From Peptoniphilus_B koenoeneniae (GTDB lineage Bacteria > Bacillota > Clostridia > Tissierellales > Peptoniphilaceae): 64,000 nucleotides of DNA. The translations under genes and the position numbers were made by a program. The stretch covers positions 62,001-126,000 of the forward strand of contig NZ_JAUSTN010000006.1 in assembly GCF_030812875.1 (NCBI RefSeq), in the 5' to 3' direction. The notes beneath the pieces are model-generated. The model did not search any database, was not told the DNA's origin, and saw nothing but the letters and a program-made list of their open reading frames with translations. This document shows positions 34,651 through 43,555 of this stretch, in pieces; the stretch's first letter is position 1, and each line of letters starts with the position of its first letter.

Positions 34651-35827
34651 AATCTACCTCAGACATATCAATTTCACCACTCATAAGTTTCGGAAGCAGA
34701 GAATCTCTTGTTTCGGCAAGCTTCTTGTTCTCGATTCTATTTGAGATAATCAAGTCGTAAATAGGTTGAAGTAACGCACCAATTCGATTGTAATCCTCGA
34801 TACTCGGAATTATTACCTCAGCTTTTGCGAGTTCGTCACGCTTGATATGCCCCATAGTTGTGGCTTTGTCGGCGGCAACAGCTATGAAACGGTCAAGATG
34901 ATGTTTTGTCCAAGCATAATAAAACCATTTATCATAAGAGTTGGATGTGACCTTGAACAGGTGTTGATTTAGACCGCAAACACCACCACACCAAAAATCG
35001 ACAAGCAGACTGCCTGACCAAGAGAAAATCACATCGCCATCGTGGACAATATACTCATTTTTGATATTAGGAGAGCAAAGCTCACTATTATCATCGCAGC
35101 ATCCTTGGCGTAGTTCTTTAATTTTGAGTACCGGAATGCCAGTCTCATCATTTGAAGGACGATATTTTTGCATAGCAAGACCATTCAGATAGTCTGCAAT
35201 GTCTATTAGACTACCTTGTTTCCAACCATCGGGCAGAGTTTCTGTTGATAAAAACTCATTTGTGAATATTGCTTTGGCTTGCTGCTCTAAATTATTGTTT
35301 ATCGCATTGTTTTCCTCTATTTTTTTATCGATAGAGTATAAAATATCAACTATCTTTTCCTGTAATGATATTGGAGGTAGTTTTATCTCCATTCGTTTCA
35401 ATATCCAACCAGACAATCCGCCTCTTGTGCTTGTTCCATCGGACAACAAGCGAAATTCTTCATATCTGCTATCTAAATTGTAATACAGATAAAGTGGTAA
35501 TATTATGCTTTCATTTGCTTTGCAAGCTATAACAGATTGGTTCATATAAGTATCTATCATCAAAAAGCTTGCTTGCCCTCTCGTATATCCCTGACCGGCA
35601 GTTGCAATAACTGTACATCCCTTGGTCGCAAGCTTAGTCGAGGAATTTTCCACGCCCTTTTTTGTTATTTTTCTATCAGTATCATAAACAAATCTTTGGG
35701 AAGTTTCTCCAGAAGAAAGCCATTTAATGTTGCCGTTCCAGTATTCTTCGTGCTTGGTTGAAGGAGTTCCACCACTATATATTCGTTCGCAGACTTCTTC
35801 TAATGTATATTTCTTCCACTCTGCCAT
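34643..35827 (-). CDS. hsdS: Type I specificity subunit HsdS (full length)
   Basis: About 394 residues from ATG 35827 (GGTGAAAAT before it). It has two target-recognition domains: TRD1 (residues about 5-150) and TRD2 (about 200-340), each followed by a conserved helical spacer. The first spacer contains IDKKIEENNAINNNLEQQAKAIF, the second ends LAETRDSLLPKLMSGEIDMSEVDYE. Recombination repeat B falls in the first spacer. It guides HsdM and HsdR to a bipartite DNA site. It lies after the recombinase gene. Confidence 0.92.
   Translation of the reverse strand: MAEWKKYTLEEVCERIYSGGTPSTKHEEYWNGNIKWLSSGETSQRFVYDTDRKITKKGVENSSTKLATKGCTVIATAGQGYTRGQASFLMIDTYMNQSVIACKANESIILPLYLYYNLDSRYEEFRLLSDGTSTRGGLSGWILKRMEIKLPPISLQEKIVDILYSIDKKIEENNAINNNLEQQAKAIFTNEFLSTETLPDGWKQGSLIDIADYLNGLAMQKYRPSNDETGIPVLKIKELRQGCCDDNSELCSPNIKNEYIVHDGDVIFSWSGSLLVDFWCGGVCGLNQHLFKVTSNSYDKWFYYAWTKHHLDRFIAVAADKATTMGHIKRDELAKAEVIIPSIEDYNRIGALLQPIYDLIISNRIENKKLAETRDSLLPKLMSGEIDMSEVDYE
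35288..35301 (-). repeat. hsdS recombination repeat, copy B
   Basis: TAAACAATAATTTA read on the minus strand, coding INNNL in the central spacer of the full-length hsdS. Opposite in orientation to copies A and C. Confidence 0.85.
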
Positions 35828-35840
35828 ATTTTCACCTTTC

Positions 35841-36830
35841 TTATCCAATGTATTTTCGATGAGCAATCTTAACATTACTCTGTTTTACCATTGCGTACTG
35901 CAAGGTCGTGTCTATTTTCCTATGCCCTAAAAGCTGCTGAAGCTGTTCAATGGGCATTCCTTTATCTATTGCCATTGTTGCAAGGGTACGCCTGAACTTA
36001 TGTGGATGTACCTTATGCAAACCTAATTTCTTTCCATATTCTCTTAATCTCACTTCAACACCACCGATTTTTAGTCTTTCGTGAGGTGCTTTCAGTGACA
36101 CAAATAAAGCAGGGTTGTCATCTGTTCTGCTATTCAGATAATTTTGCAAGTGTATCTTTGTTCTTGCATCAAAATAAACTACTCTTTCTTTACTACCTTT
36201 GCCAAAAACAATACATTCTCTCTCATTGAAATCAATATCATTGCGGTTAAGTAGCACCATTTCTCCAACACGCATACCAGTAGAAGCAAGCATATCTATC
36301 ATTGCCAAGTCCCTAGGCTCGGTACAGTTATCTCTCATAAGTTCCAATGCCTCGTCAGAGTATGTTTCTTTAATGTTCGTGCCTGTTTTGACCTTATGTA
36401 TTCGCCTGACAGGACTTTTCAGTATATAGTCCTCATCCTCCAACCAAGAGAAAAAGCTGGATAGTATGCGGCGGATATTGTCTATTGTGACTTTACTTGA
36501 TTTCTTCTTTTCCTGATACTCCGTCAGGTATCCTCGAATATCATCTGTAACAATGTGTTTGACCTCTTTGTCAAGGTCATCAAGCATAGCTTCAATGGTC
36601 GCTTTGTAGTACTTAAGAGATTTCTCGGAACAGCCCTCAATTCGCTTTGCCGACAGGAACAACTCTACATAGTTCTGCTCCGAAATTTTTTCTTTTTGCT
36701 TGTTTTCTGTTACCTCATACCTTGCAAGGGTGTATTGTAACACCTCTTGCAACCTTTCGCTTTGTGCATTGTTCAAATATGGTAACATTCCCTGAACAAC
36801 ATCTTTGATTAAATCTTGTTTCACAGTCAA
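35841..36830 (-). CDS. Tyrosine recombinase for hsdS inversion
   Basis: A 329-residue XerC/D-like recombinase. An N-terminal SAM-like DNA-binding domain (residues 45-150) is followed by the catalytic domain with arginine in TGMRVGEM, HKFRRTLATMAIDKG (HxxR), LLGHRKIDTTLQYAMV (H and the nucleophile tyrosine). It is embedded among hsdS pieces and four inverted repeats, the arrangement of invertible type I loci (for example the pneumococcal SpnIII locus and its CreX-like recombinase). It ends 14 bases before the full hsdS start. Confidence 0.88.
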   Translation of the reverse strand: MTVKQDLIKDVVQGMLPYLNNAQSERLQEVLQYTLARYEVTENKQKEKISEQNYVELFLSAKRIEGCSEKSLKYYKATIEAMLDDLDKEVKHIVTDDIRGYLTEYQEKKKSSKVTIDNIRRILSSFFSWLEDEDYILKSPVRRIHKVKTGTNIKETYSDEALELMRDNCTEPRDLAMIDMLASTGMRVGEMVLLNRNDIDFNERECIVFGKGSKERVVYFDARTKIHLQNYLNSRTDDNPALFVSLKAPHERLKIGGVEVRLREYGKKLGLHKVHPHKFRRTLATMAIDKGMPIEQLQQLLGHRKIDTTLQYAMVKQSNVKIAHRKYIG

Positions 36831-36860
36831 TTCTCCTTTTTATTCTTAGAGAACGACTAT

Positions 36861-36905
36861 GGGGTGGAAGTCCCCCGATATTAACTTCCGCCACCCCCGG
36901 AAGTT
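36861..36905. promoter_or_regulatory. Competing hairpins ahead of the recombinase gene
   Basis: AACTTCCG (36883) pairs with CGGAAGTT (36898). GGGGTGG (36861) can instead pair with CCACCCC (36891), destroying the first stem. This sits in the leader of the leftward recombinase gene and before the rightward hsdS half; it may be an attenuator or a protein site. Confidence 0.45.
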
Positions 36906-36918
36906 ATGGGTATGTTAT

Positions 36919-37590
36919 ATGCTAAACAATAATTTACTTGAACAAGTGCTTGCCATATACCGTCATCGTTTTGTAGATACTACAAACGAATTGAGACAAA
37001 CTTATCGTGCTGATGAATATTTTGATATTTCCATTGGTAAAACTCCTCCGAGAAAAGAGCCACAATGGTTTAGCACTAATCCAAAAGATGTTACTTGGGT
37101 ATCTATTTCCGATATGGGTACTTGTGGTTTATACATTAGCGAAAGTTCCGAACAACTTACAAGAGAAGCCGTTGACCGTCATAATGTCAAAATCGTACCT
37201 GACAATACCGTTTTGCTTAGTTTCAAATTGACAGTTGGCAGAATTGCAATAACAGACGGCGAAATGACTACCAACGAAGCCATTGCTCATTTCAAAACCG
37301 ACAAAAAAGAAATCAATGAGTACTTATATTGCTATCTGAAATGCTTTAATTATCAGACAATGGGAAGTACTTCATCAATCGCAACTGCTGTGAACTCAAA
37401 AATCATTAAAGGTATGCCTTTCATAGTACCTACCGATGAAGAAATAACTGAATTTCACAGTTTAGCAGCTCCTATGTTTGCAAAAATCAAGGCAAATCAA
37501 GCTGAAATAAGCAATTTGACAGCACTTCGTGATACTCTTTTACCCAAGTTGATGTCCGGTGAGCTTGATGTTTCCGACATAGATCTTTAA
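36919..37590 (+). pseudogene. Silent hsdS C-terminal half (inverted)
   Basis: About 223 residues in plus orientation, opposite to the rest of the operon. It begins within the central spacer (MLNNNLLEQVLAIY), continues through a complete second TRD and ends NLTALRDTLLPKLMSGELDVSDIDL, the usual hsdS tail. No ribosome site is seen before the ATG at 36919, which lies next to repeat C (36923). It is a stored cassette: inversion between repeats C and D would attach it to the hsdS half at 37587-38087. It is not decayed. Confidence 0.85.
36923..36936 (+). repeat. hsdS recombination repeat, copy C
   Basis: TAAACAATAATTTA, plus orientation, at the head of the silent hsdS half. Confidence 0.85.
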
Positions 37591-38087
37591 GCTGCTAAAT
37601 TATTGTTTATCGCATTGTTTAGCTCAATCTTATCGTCTATCATTTCCAAATATCGAGCAATTTTCTTTTGTTCTTCTACATCCTCTGGAATATCAACTTC
37701 CAAACCGTTAATATCATTCCTGTTTACAGAACCAAATACTGTACCACTCTCCTTTTTAATCAAGTGTGAAACATAATATTTCATCATATAAAACAAAAAA
37801 CTCTGATTCCCATTCTTCATTCTCAATGAACAAACACCACGCCCTAAGCACATATCCACCGGAGTAATATTAAGAGCTCCAACAGGTGCTCTAACGCTCA
37901 TTATCACATCTCCAGCTTTTGCAAATTTTGTCATTACTGTTGTATAAGTATCAAAAGTAGGATATTTAAATCCAAATGTTCTATTTCCTTGCAAAAAAGG
38001 ATAGCCATTCTTTTCTGTGTTATAGTATTCAGATTTAGGTGATTGCCCCATTGTTACATCTACAATTTCTTCAAGCTTACAATTCAT
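37587..38087 (-). CDS. HsdS N-terminal half next to hsdM
   Basis: About 166 residues from ATG 38087, which overlaps the hsdM stop by eleven bases. It carries a single TRD (KLEEIVDVTMGQSPKSEYYN...) and a spacer that reads KIELNNAINNNLAA and stops at 37587. Repeat D sits in the last codons. In the present orientation the gene is truncated; inversion C-D would join it in frame to the C-terminal half on the plus strand. A half-size HsdS may also work as a dimer. Its stop codon overlaps tail-to-tail with that of the silent half. Confidence 0.85.
   Translation of the reverse strand: MNCKLEEIVDVTMGQSPKSEYYNTEKNGYPFLQGNRTFGFKYPTFDTYTTVMTKFAKAGDVIMSVRAPVGALNITPVDMCLGRGVCSLRMKNGNQSFLFYMMKYYVSHLIKKESGTVFGSVNRNDINGLEVDIPEDVEEQKKIARYLEMIDDKIELNNAINNNLAA
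37595..37608 (-). repeat. hsdS recombination repeat, copy D
   Basis: TAAACAATAATTTA on the minus strand, within the spacer of the hsdM-linked half; the preceding bases (AACAATGCGA) are shared with copy B. Confidence 0.85.
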
Positions 38088-39609
38088 AACCAATCGCCCC
38101 CAGTTTCTTCCTGATTTCCTCTTCCAGTTCATGAGAGCGCTCAAACATATCGGAAAGTTCCGAAGTCAATCTTGTCATCTTTTCTTCAAATGGTTCTCCG
38201 TCATCCTCTTGTTCCTCAATACCTACATATCGCCCTGGGGTTAATATAAAATCCTGTTTTGCAATATCTTCTATTGTGGCAATCGCCGAAAATCCTTTTT
38301 TCTCTTCCAGTATTCCATTTTGGAAATCCTCAAAGGTTTTTGCTAATAAGTCAATATCTCCAAGGCTTCCGTCTTCTTGTATTCCTTCCGTAAAATCTCT
38401 ATGTTTTCTATCAACCATATATCCCATTTTTCTGGCGTCAATAAATAGAGTCTTTCCCTTTTGCTTTTTATTTTTAGTAATGAACCACAAGGTTACAGGA
38501 ATTGTTACACTATAAAATAACTGTGTAGGCAAAGCTACTATACCTTCAACAAGATCATCTTCTATAATCTTTCTCCTTATTTCTCCTTCTCCGGAAGATT
38601 GGGAAGATAAGGCTCCATTAGCAAGCACCAATCCAATTTTTCCATTTGGTGCTAAATGATGTATCATATGCTGTATCCATGCATAGTTTGCATTCCCAGA
38701 TGGTGGTGTTCCATATTTCCACCTTACATCATCTTTTAATTTATCCGCTCCCCAATTTGAAAGATTAAATGGCGGATTCGCCATAATAAAATCTGATTTT
38801 AATGTTTTATGAATATCGTTGAAAAATGTATCTGCATGATAGGAACCAAAATTGGCATCAATTCCTCTTATAGCCATATTCATTTTCGCCATCTTCCATG
38901 TATCTGCATTAGATTCCTGTCCATAAACAGAAATATTACCTCTATTGTCACTATGAGCCTGTACAAACTTTTCACTTTGCACAAACATACCGCCACTGCC
39001 ACAGCAAGGATCATATACACGGCAATTATTAAACGGCTTTAAAATAGCAACAATAGTCTTAACAATACTTGATGGTGTATAAAACTCGCCACCTTTAGTT
39101 CCCTCATAGGCTGCAAACTGAGCAATGCAATATTCATAAGTTCTCCCAAGTAAATCTTTACTTGCTTCAGTTCCATCCATTTTTACTTCATTAGTGAATA
39201 AATCAACAACTTCGCCAAGTACTCTTTTATCTAAATCTGGGCTGGCATAGTTCTTAGGCAAAACATTTTTTAAACTCGCATTTTCTTTTTCGATTGCCCT
39301 CATTGCTTCATCAATTACTGTACCAATTTCAGGTGTGTGTGCAGCAGAAGAAATCTTGCTCCAACGAGCTTCTTCCGGTACAAAGAAAATATTTTCTTCT
39401 GCATATGCATCCCTATCGTTTTCAAAACCATCACCTTCTTTTAGAAGTCCCTCATAGCGTTTTTCAAAGGCGCTGGATATATATCGGAGAAAAATAAGTC
39501 CAACAATTACTTTTCTATATTCAGCAGCAGGAATATGTCCCCAAAGAACACAAGCTGCGTCCCAAATTTGTTTTTCAAAACCGATATTTGCATTGTTTTT
39601 CCCAGCCAT
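38077..39609 (-). CDS. hsdM: Type I modification methyltransferase HsdM
   Basis: A 510-residue N6-adenine methyltransferase. The helical N-terminal domain (residues 1-150) is followed by GGEFYTPSSIVKTIV, SAM-binding motif DPCCGSGGMF (near residue 200) and catalytic motif NPPF (in MANPPFNLSNWG, near residue 280). It pairs with HsdS to methylate the host sites. ATG at 39609 stands three bases after the stop of a small regulator gene; intact. Confidence 0.95.
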   Translation of the reverse strand: MAGKNNANIGFEKQIWDAACVLWGHIPAAEYRKVIVGLIFLRYISSAFEKRYEGLLKEGDGFENDRDAYAEENIFFVPEEARWSKISSAAHTPEIGTVIDEAMRAIEKENASLKNVLPKNYASPDLDKRVLGEVVDLFTNEVKMDGTEASKDLLGRTYEYCIAQFAAYEGTKGGEFYTPSSIVKTIVAILKPFNNCRVYDPCCGSGGMFVQSEKFVQAHSDNRGNISVYGQESNADTWKMAKMNMAIRGIDANFGSYHADTFFNDIHKTLKSDFIMANPPFNLSNWGADKLKDDVRWKYGTPPSGNANYAWIQHMIHHLAPNGKIGLVLANGALSSQSSGEGEIRRKIIEDDLVEGIVALPTQLFYSVTIPVTLWFITKNKKQKGKTLFIDARKMGYMVDRKHRDFTEGIQEDGSLGDIDLLAKTFEDFQNGILEEKKGFSAIATIEDIAKQDFILTPGRYVGIEEQEDDGEPFEEKMTRLTSELSDMFERSHELEEEIRKKLGAIGYEL

Positions 39610-39612
39610 TAT

Positions 39613-39822
39613 TTATTCACCATCCTCTTCAAATTCCATAATATCGTCTAATGTACAATTCAAAGCCTTGCAAATCTTCCCTAAAACTTCGACCGTTACA
39701 TTATCATTCTTGTTAAGCTTGTTGATAGTATATGTACTAACTCCAGCTATGTGAGCTAATTCTTTCTTTTTCATATCCCTATCCAATAAAATATGCCATA
39801 GCTTTTTATAATTAGCTTTCAT
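39613..39822 (-). CDS. Small XRE regulator upstream of hsdM
   Basis: Sixty-nine residues, almost only a Cro/C1-type helix-turn-helix (KKKELAHIAGVSTYTINKLNKNDNVTVEVLGKICKAL) with a short acidic tail. First gene of the hsd operon, three bases before hsdM. It probably controls expression of the restriction genes, like controller proteins of other systems (inference). Confidence 0.85.
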   Translation of the reverse strand: MKANYKKLWHILLDRDMKKKELAHIAGVSTYTINKLNKNDNVTVEVLGKICKALNCTLDDIMEFEEDGE

Positions 39823-39853
39823 TAAATTTCCTCACTTTCTATGAGTCCCCCAA

Positions 39854-39884
39854 ACCTAATTTAGAACATTATACCATATTTAGG
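39854..39884 (-). promoter_or_regulatory. Promoter and possible operator of the hsd operon
   Basis: Minus strand: extended -10 TGGTATAAT (TATAAT at 39868-39873) enclosed by inverted CCTAA (39880-39884) and TTAGG (39854-39858), about 45 bases before the regulator ATG; a fitting self-repression site. Confidence 0.5.
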
Positions 39885-40013
39885 CACTCAAATATAGCGT
39901 TCTCTCTATTTTAATTTTAGATTTTATAAATTTCTATATTTTTCCAACATAAATATACGAACTCATAAAATACAAGAAGTCGGCGTCGTCATAAGACCAC
40001 ACCGACCATAAGC

Positions 40014-41474
40014 TTATCTCTCAACTTCTTTGCTTGCTTCTTTCTTTTCTTTTAGCTTTTCCTTATCTTCAGCCTGATGCCTTTTAATTGCTCCAATAAT
40101 GGATCTCTTTTTCTCCTCCGTTTTATCCCTGCCAAGATAATCATCCATATTATTTTTCAGATGCTTCAATTCCTCATACTGTGCTGCTAATGAATTGTGC
40201 TTCTTGATTATTTCCTCTTGTTTAGTTTGTAAATCCTTAGAATGCTCATTCAGCTTTTTGAACAAATTTTTACTTGATTTTGTCTTTAACTCTCCTGCTA
40301 CAACATGTCTCAAGTGCGGAAATTGCTTAAGAAAAATATCTATTTCTTCATAAGACTTCTGATAGGCTTCCACATCTTTTCGGTTCATCATCATATAAAT
40401 CTTATCGTTTGGATTTTTTCGGTAGCCTTCATAATGTTCTCGCTTGCTGATGCAGATTTGAATATGCTTTACTACTTCCTTTATCCTTTTTTGTTCCAAT
40501 GACAGCTTATCAAATTCTCGTTTCAAGTCATTCTTTTCGATGGAAATTCGGCTGATGCCACGCTCCAATTCTTCCATTGAGTCAAACCCTTTATTCCTGA
40601 TTTCAACAAGCGTAGAAGCCGCTGTTTTAAGATTGTGTTTCGTTGCCCAGTGTTCATAGCCTTTGCTTGACTTTGCCTTTTCATTGTTTTTAATGTCTAT
40701 GATATTTCCAATTTCTTTTTCTTTATTCAGGATCCTATCTTTAATTCTTTCTTCGGTATAATTCACTCCAATGGTCTTTGTTCTGGTAAATCTTTGCTGA
40801 TTTTTACTTTTAAAAGCTATATGCTTACCATATTTTATTTCATAGCCATAGCTCTCCATTTTAGATAAAAAGTCTTGCCAGTTGATGGACTGTTTTATAG
40901 TTCTATCAATATCAAACTGAAGCCTTGATTTATAGCTACTTCCTTTTTTATCTTCATTCCAGTCGTACCAATTTACATATTTTCTTCGCCAGATATCGTT
41001 GATTTCCCTTTGTGTTTCTTGGTCAATGACAAATAAATTATGCTCCTTGCAAAGTCTGTCGCTTTGATTTCTGATGTTCATATAGGAGCCGTAATAGGAA
41101 TGGTACACCTTCCCATCATCCACATCTATGGAATTAAAAATGATGTGATTGTGTATATGGTCTTTGTCTATATGTGTCGCTAAAACATACTCATATTTCC
41201 CGCCTAAAATCTTTTCACAAAGTTCAATTCCTACCTAATGAGCTTCTTCAAAACTCACTTCTTCCGGTACAAATGATTGAATTAAATGATGAGCTAAAGT
41301 TTTAGTTCTTGAGTTAAACTGCTTTTTAGTAAGCTCAAATTCCTTATGAGCGTTTTCTCTGCTGCATAGATGCGTTGTAACATAGATTTCATCATCGGTT
41401 TTATCTCCGTTACAGATATAGTCTATCGCCTTTTTCAGTGTTGTTTTAATCGGGTGTATCTTCGTAACCGCCAT
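40014..41474 (-). pseudogene. Relaxase (MobA-type), interrupted by an amber codon
   Basis: One reading frame from ATG 41474 to the stop at 40014 (about 486 codons) is broken only by TAG at 41235, after FEEAH; the frame then continues VGIELCEKILGG and reaches HIDKDHIHNHIIFN, the histidine triad that binds the metal of mobilization relaxases. The N-terminal part (AVTKIHPIKTTLKKAIDYI) contains the nucleophile tyrosine region. The C-terminal 300 residues are helical and charged. CAG to TAG is the simplest cause. The piece from GTG 41123 lacks the catalytic site, so mobilization is likely lost unless the stop is suppressed. Confidence 0.85.
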
Positions 41475-41854
41475 CAGCCAATCACCTCATTGATGATATA
41501 GTCGGAAACTTTTTCTCTAAATTCTGACAAAAAAAGTAGTTCGCCTTGCAAGGCTTTCTTGATACTTTCAATATCCTCTTTGTAAATAACACCTGTGCTG
41601 TTTACCATTTTTGCGATCTGATTTAGGTTTGCTGAGTTACGACTTACAAGGGAAGAAAGCTCTCTCAGTTCTTTTCTAAACTCACCGGATAAATCAATGC
41701 TGATAATTCTATTCTTGAAAATACTATCTCTATAAAACTCTCTTTTGCTCTTAAAATTGGTCAAAGCAAATCTTCTGTTAAGTTCTTTCATATCATCTTC
41801 ATTTATCATAAAATGAACAGTGTAATTATTTTTTCGATTAACACTCTTTGACAT
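41474..41854 (-). CDS. mobC: Mobilization accessory protein MobC-like
   Basis: A 126-residue protein with an N-terminal ribbon-helix-helix-like part and the MobC-type C-terminal helix pattern (ELSSLVSRNSANLNQIAKMVNSTGVIY). MobC helps the relaxase open the DNA at oriT. Its stop overlaps the relaxase start (TGATG). AAAGGAGTGATG sits before its ATG. Confidence 0.82.
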   Translation of the reverse strand: MSKSVNRKNNYTVHFMINEDDMKELNRRFALTNFKSKREFYRDSIFKNRIISIDLSGEFRKELRELSSLVSRNSANLNQIAKMVNSTGVIYKEDIESIKKALQGELLFLSEFREKVSDYIINEVIG

Positions 41855-42095
41855 TTTTCATCACTCCTTTCTTCTTCGGAGTCTTAGGGTTCTCCCTAAA
41901 TATTTCAAATTTGAGTTGTCAAATTTCAAGCCTACTTTTTGGGTGTGGTCAGAAAGTATATGCTTGCTATCTCACTGAAAATAATGCTTTTACTAATAAG
42001 CTCTTATGACTATCACAGAAAAGACATATGAACCGCTATAATCAATTTATCTAAGAAATCATGTTTTTTCCTTTTCTACAAAAGTTTAAAAGTTG

Positions 42096-42150
42096 TCGCT
42101 ACCACTACCCCGCTACCTTTTATGCCTGGTAGCAAAGTAGCGGTAGCGGA
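42096..42150. repeat. GTAGCGG repeat cluster: oriT or replication-origin candidate
   Basis: Several copies of CGCTACC (42098, 42111) and its complement GGTAGC/GTAGCGG (42128-42149) lie in both orientations around a short centre, in the 310-base gap between the VapE-like gene and mobC. Such a cluster upstream of mobC-relaxase is where oriT is expected; it could also be an iteron site for the replication proteins. Confidence 0.45.
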
Positions 42151-42164
42151 CTTTTTCAAAACTC

Positions 42165-43555
42165 TTAGAATGGTATATCTTCAGCATTAACCTCCACAAA
42201 ATCTGTATTAATATTTCGTTTATAAAACTTCTTGCTAACCCGAACCACTCCGTCAATTCTTACCTTCTTACTTTTTACAGATGGTTCAAGTCTCCATTCA
42301 TCTATCATCTCGTTTGCCATTAGTTCTGAAAACACTTTTTCATTTGTTTCAGGATACCTGCTCGTAAACTCGGCAGAACACAACAAATTCGGTGTATCGG
42401 ACTTTGTAGTTTTCCATTCCATGAAGTCAAAGAAGTTTTGGACATGCCTGTTATCGCTCTTATGTGTTTGAATAACAAAATCCAAATCTGAACGCAACTC
42501 TTTCGGCAAATAGAAATCATGAAGTTTATTTTCATAAAGATAGACAGCTTCTGCAATCGCCCCTTCAAAATCCTGTTTTATGATTTCCTCATGTTCTTTT
42601 CTTGTGATAGTTTCCAATACTGGATATTTTTCAGGATCATACATTAACGGAATTTGTATATTTTCAGCATTAACCTTTACGGGTAAATACCTTCTTTCTC
42701 CTGAAAAATCTCCTAAAAATGTTGCATCATTTGTAGTCGCAATCAGTATGCAGGTTCGTTTTACATCTGTTGAAAATCGTTCATATGGAAGTCTTACTGT
42801 ACTTGTCCTTGCAGATATAAACAACTTAGCTTCATCAGCACTTTTTGCATTTCTAAGAGCGACAAATTCTTCAAGCTCAACAACAATCTTTCCCACCAAA
42901 TTACTGATGGCATCTTTCCCTTTTATATTGTTTAGCGAGCAATACCATTCGGGAAACAGTGCCAGTTTTTCAATAAATGAAGTTTTTCCAACACCCTGCA
43001 CCCCCGTAAGAACCATCAGTTCATCAAACTTACATCCGGGATTAAACGCTCTTTTTACCATGCCGACCAAAATATGTTGCATAATCCAGGAATTTAATTT
43101 TGTATCCTCTGCTCCAAGATATTTCGGTAGCAGTTTTGAAATATATTCTTGCCCGTCGTAGTGTAACGATTCCATATACATCGCCGGTAAATTGATTGAC
43201 CTCTTGTGAGCAACAAAGAGAACTGCATCTTCCATACGATTTTAGAGTACTTAATTCCAAATTCTCTTTCGATTTCAACTCCAATGATATTTGTCATATG
43301 GTCATTCCATTTTCGTATTTCTAAATCAGTGCTTTTTTCGCCTTTTAACTTTCCGTAAAAACAAATAGTTCGACTGCAAGTGTCAAAGAAAATATATCCT
43401 GATAAAATATCTTGTTCTTTACAAAAACAGGGATTCACTAACACAGTTATGAGATTGGTTGCTGTACTTTTGACTTGTCCTTTTTCTGTGATTGCAAGCT
43501 CACGATCTACATAATCGCTAAGCTCCACATCATCAAATTTAAGCCAATTATTCAA
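42165..43555 (-). pseudogene. VapE/VirE-like replication ATPase, frameshifted
   Basis: Two frames make up one gene. The first (from ATG 43555) ends its homologous part at EFGIKYSK; the second takes over at MEDAVLFVAHKRS near 43235 and runs to 42165. The break lies in a run of four A at 43240-43243; one more A would give YSKNRMEDAV. The C-terminal part has Walker A TGVQGVGKTSF and the segment ILIATTNDATFLGD, a VapE/VirE-type P-loop domain found in helicase-like proteins of plasmids, phages and islands. It follows the prim-pol gene with an eight-base overlap. Sequencing error is possible. Confidence 0.75.

Noticed and set aside
42580..43161. A 193-codon open frame opposite the VapE-like gene
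   Set aside because: Mirror frame of a gene with a clear P-loop; no ribosome site.
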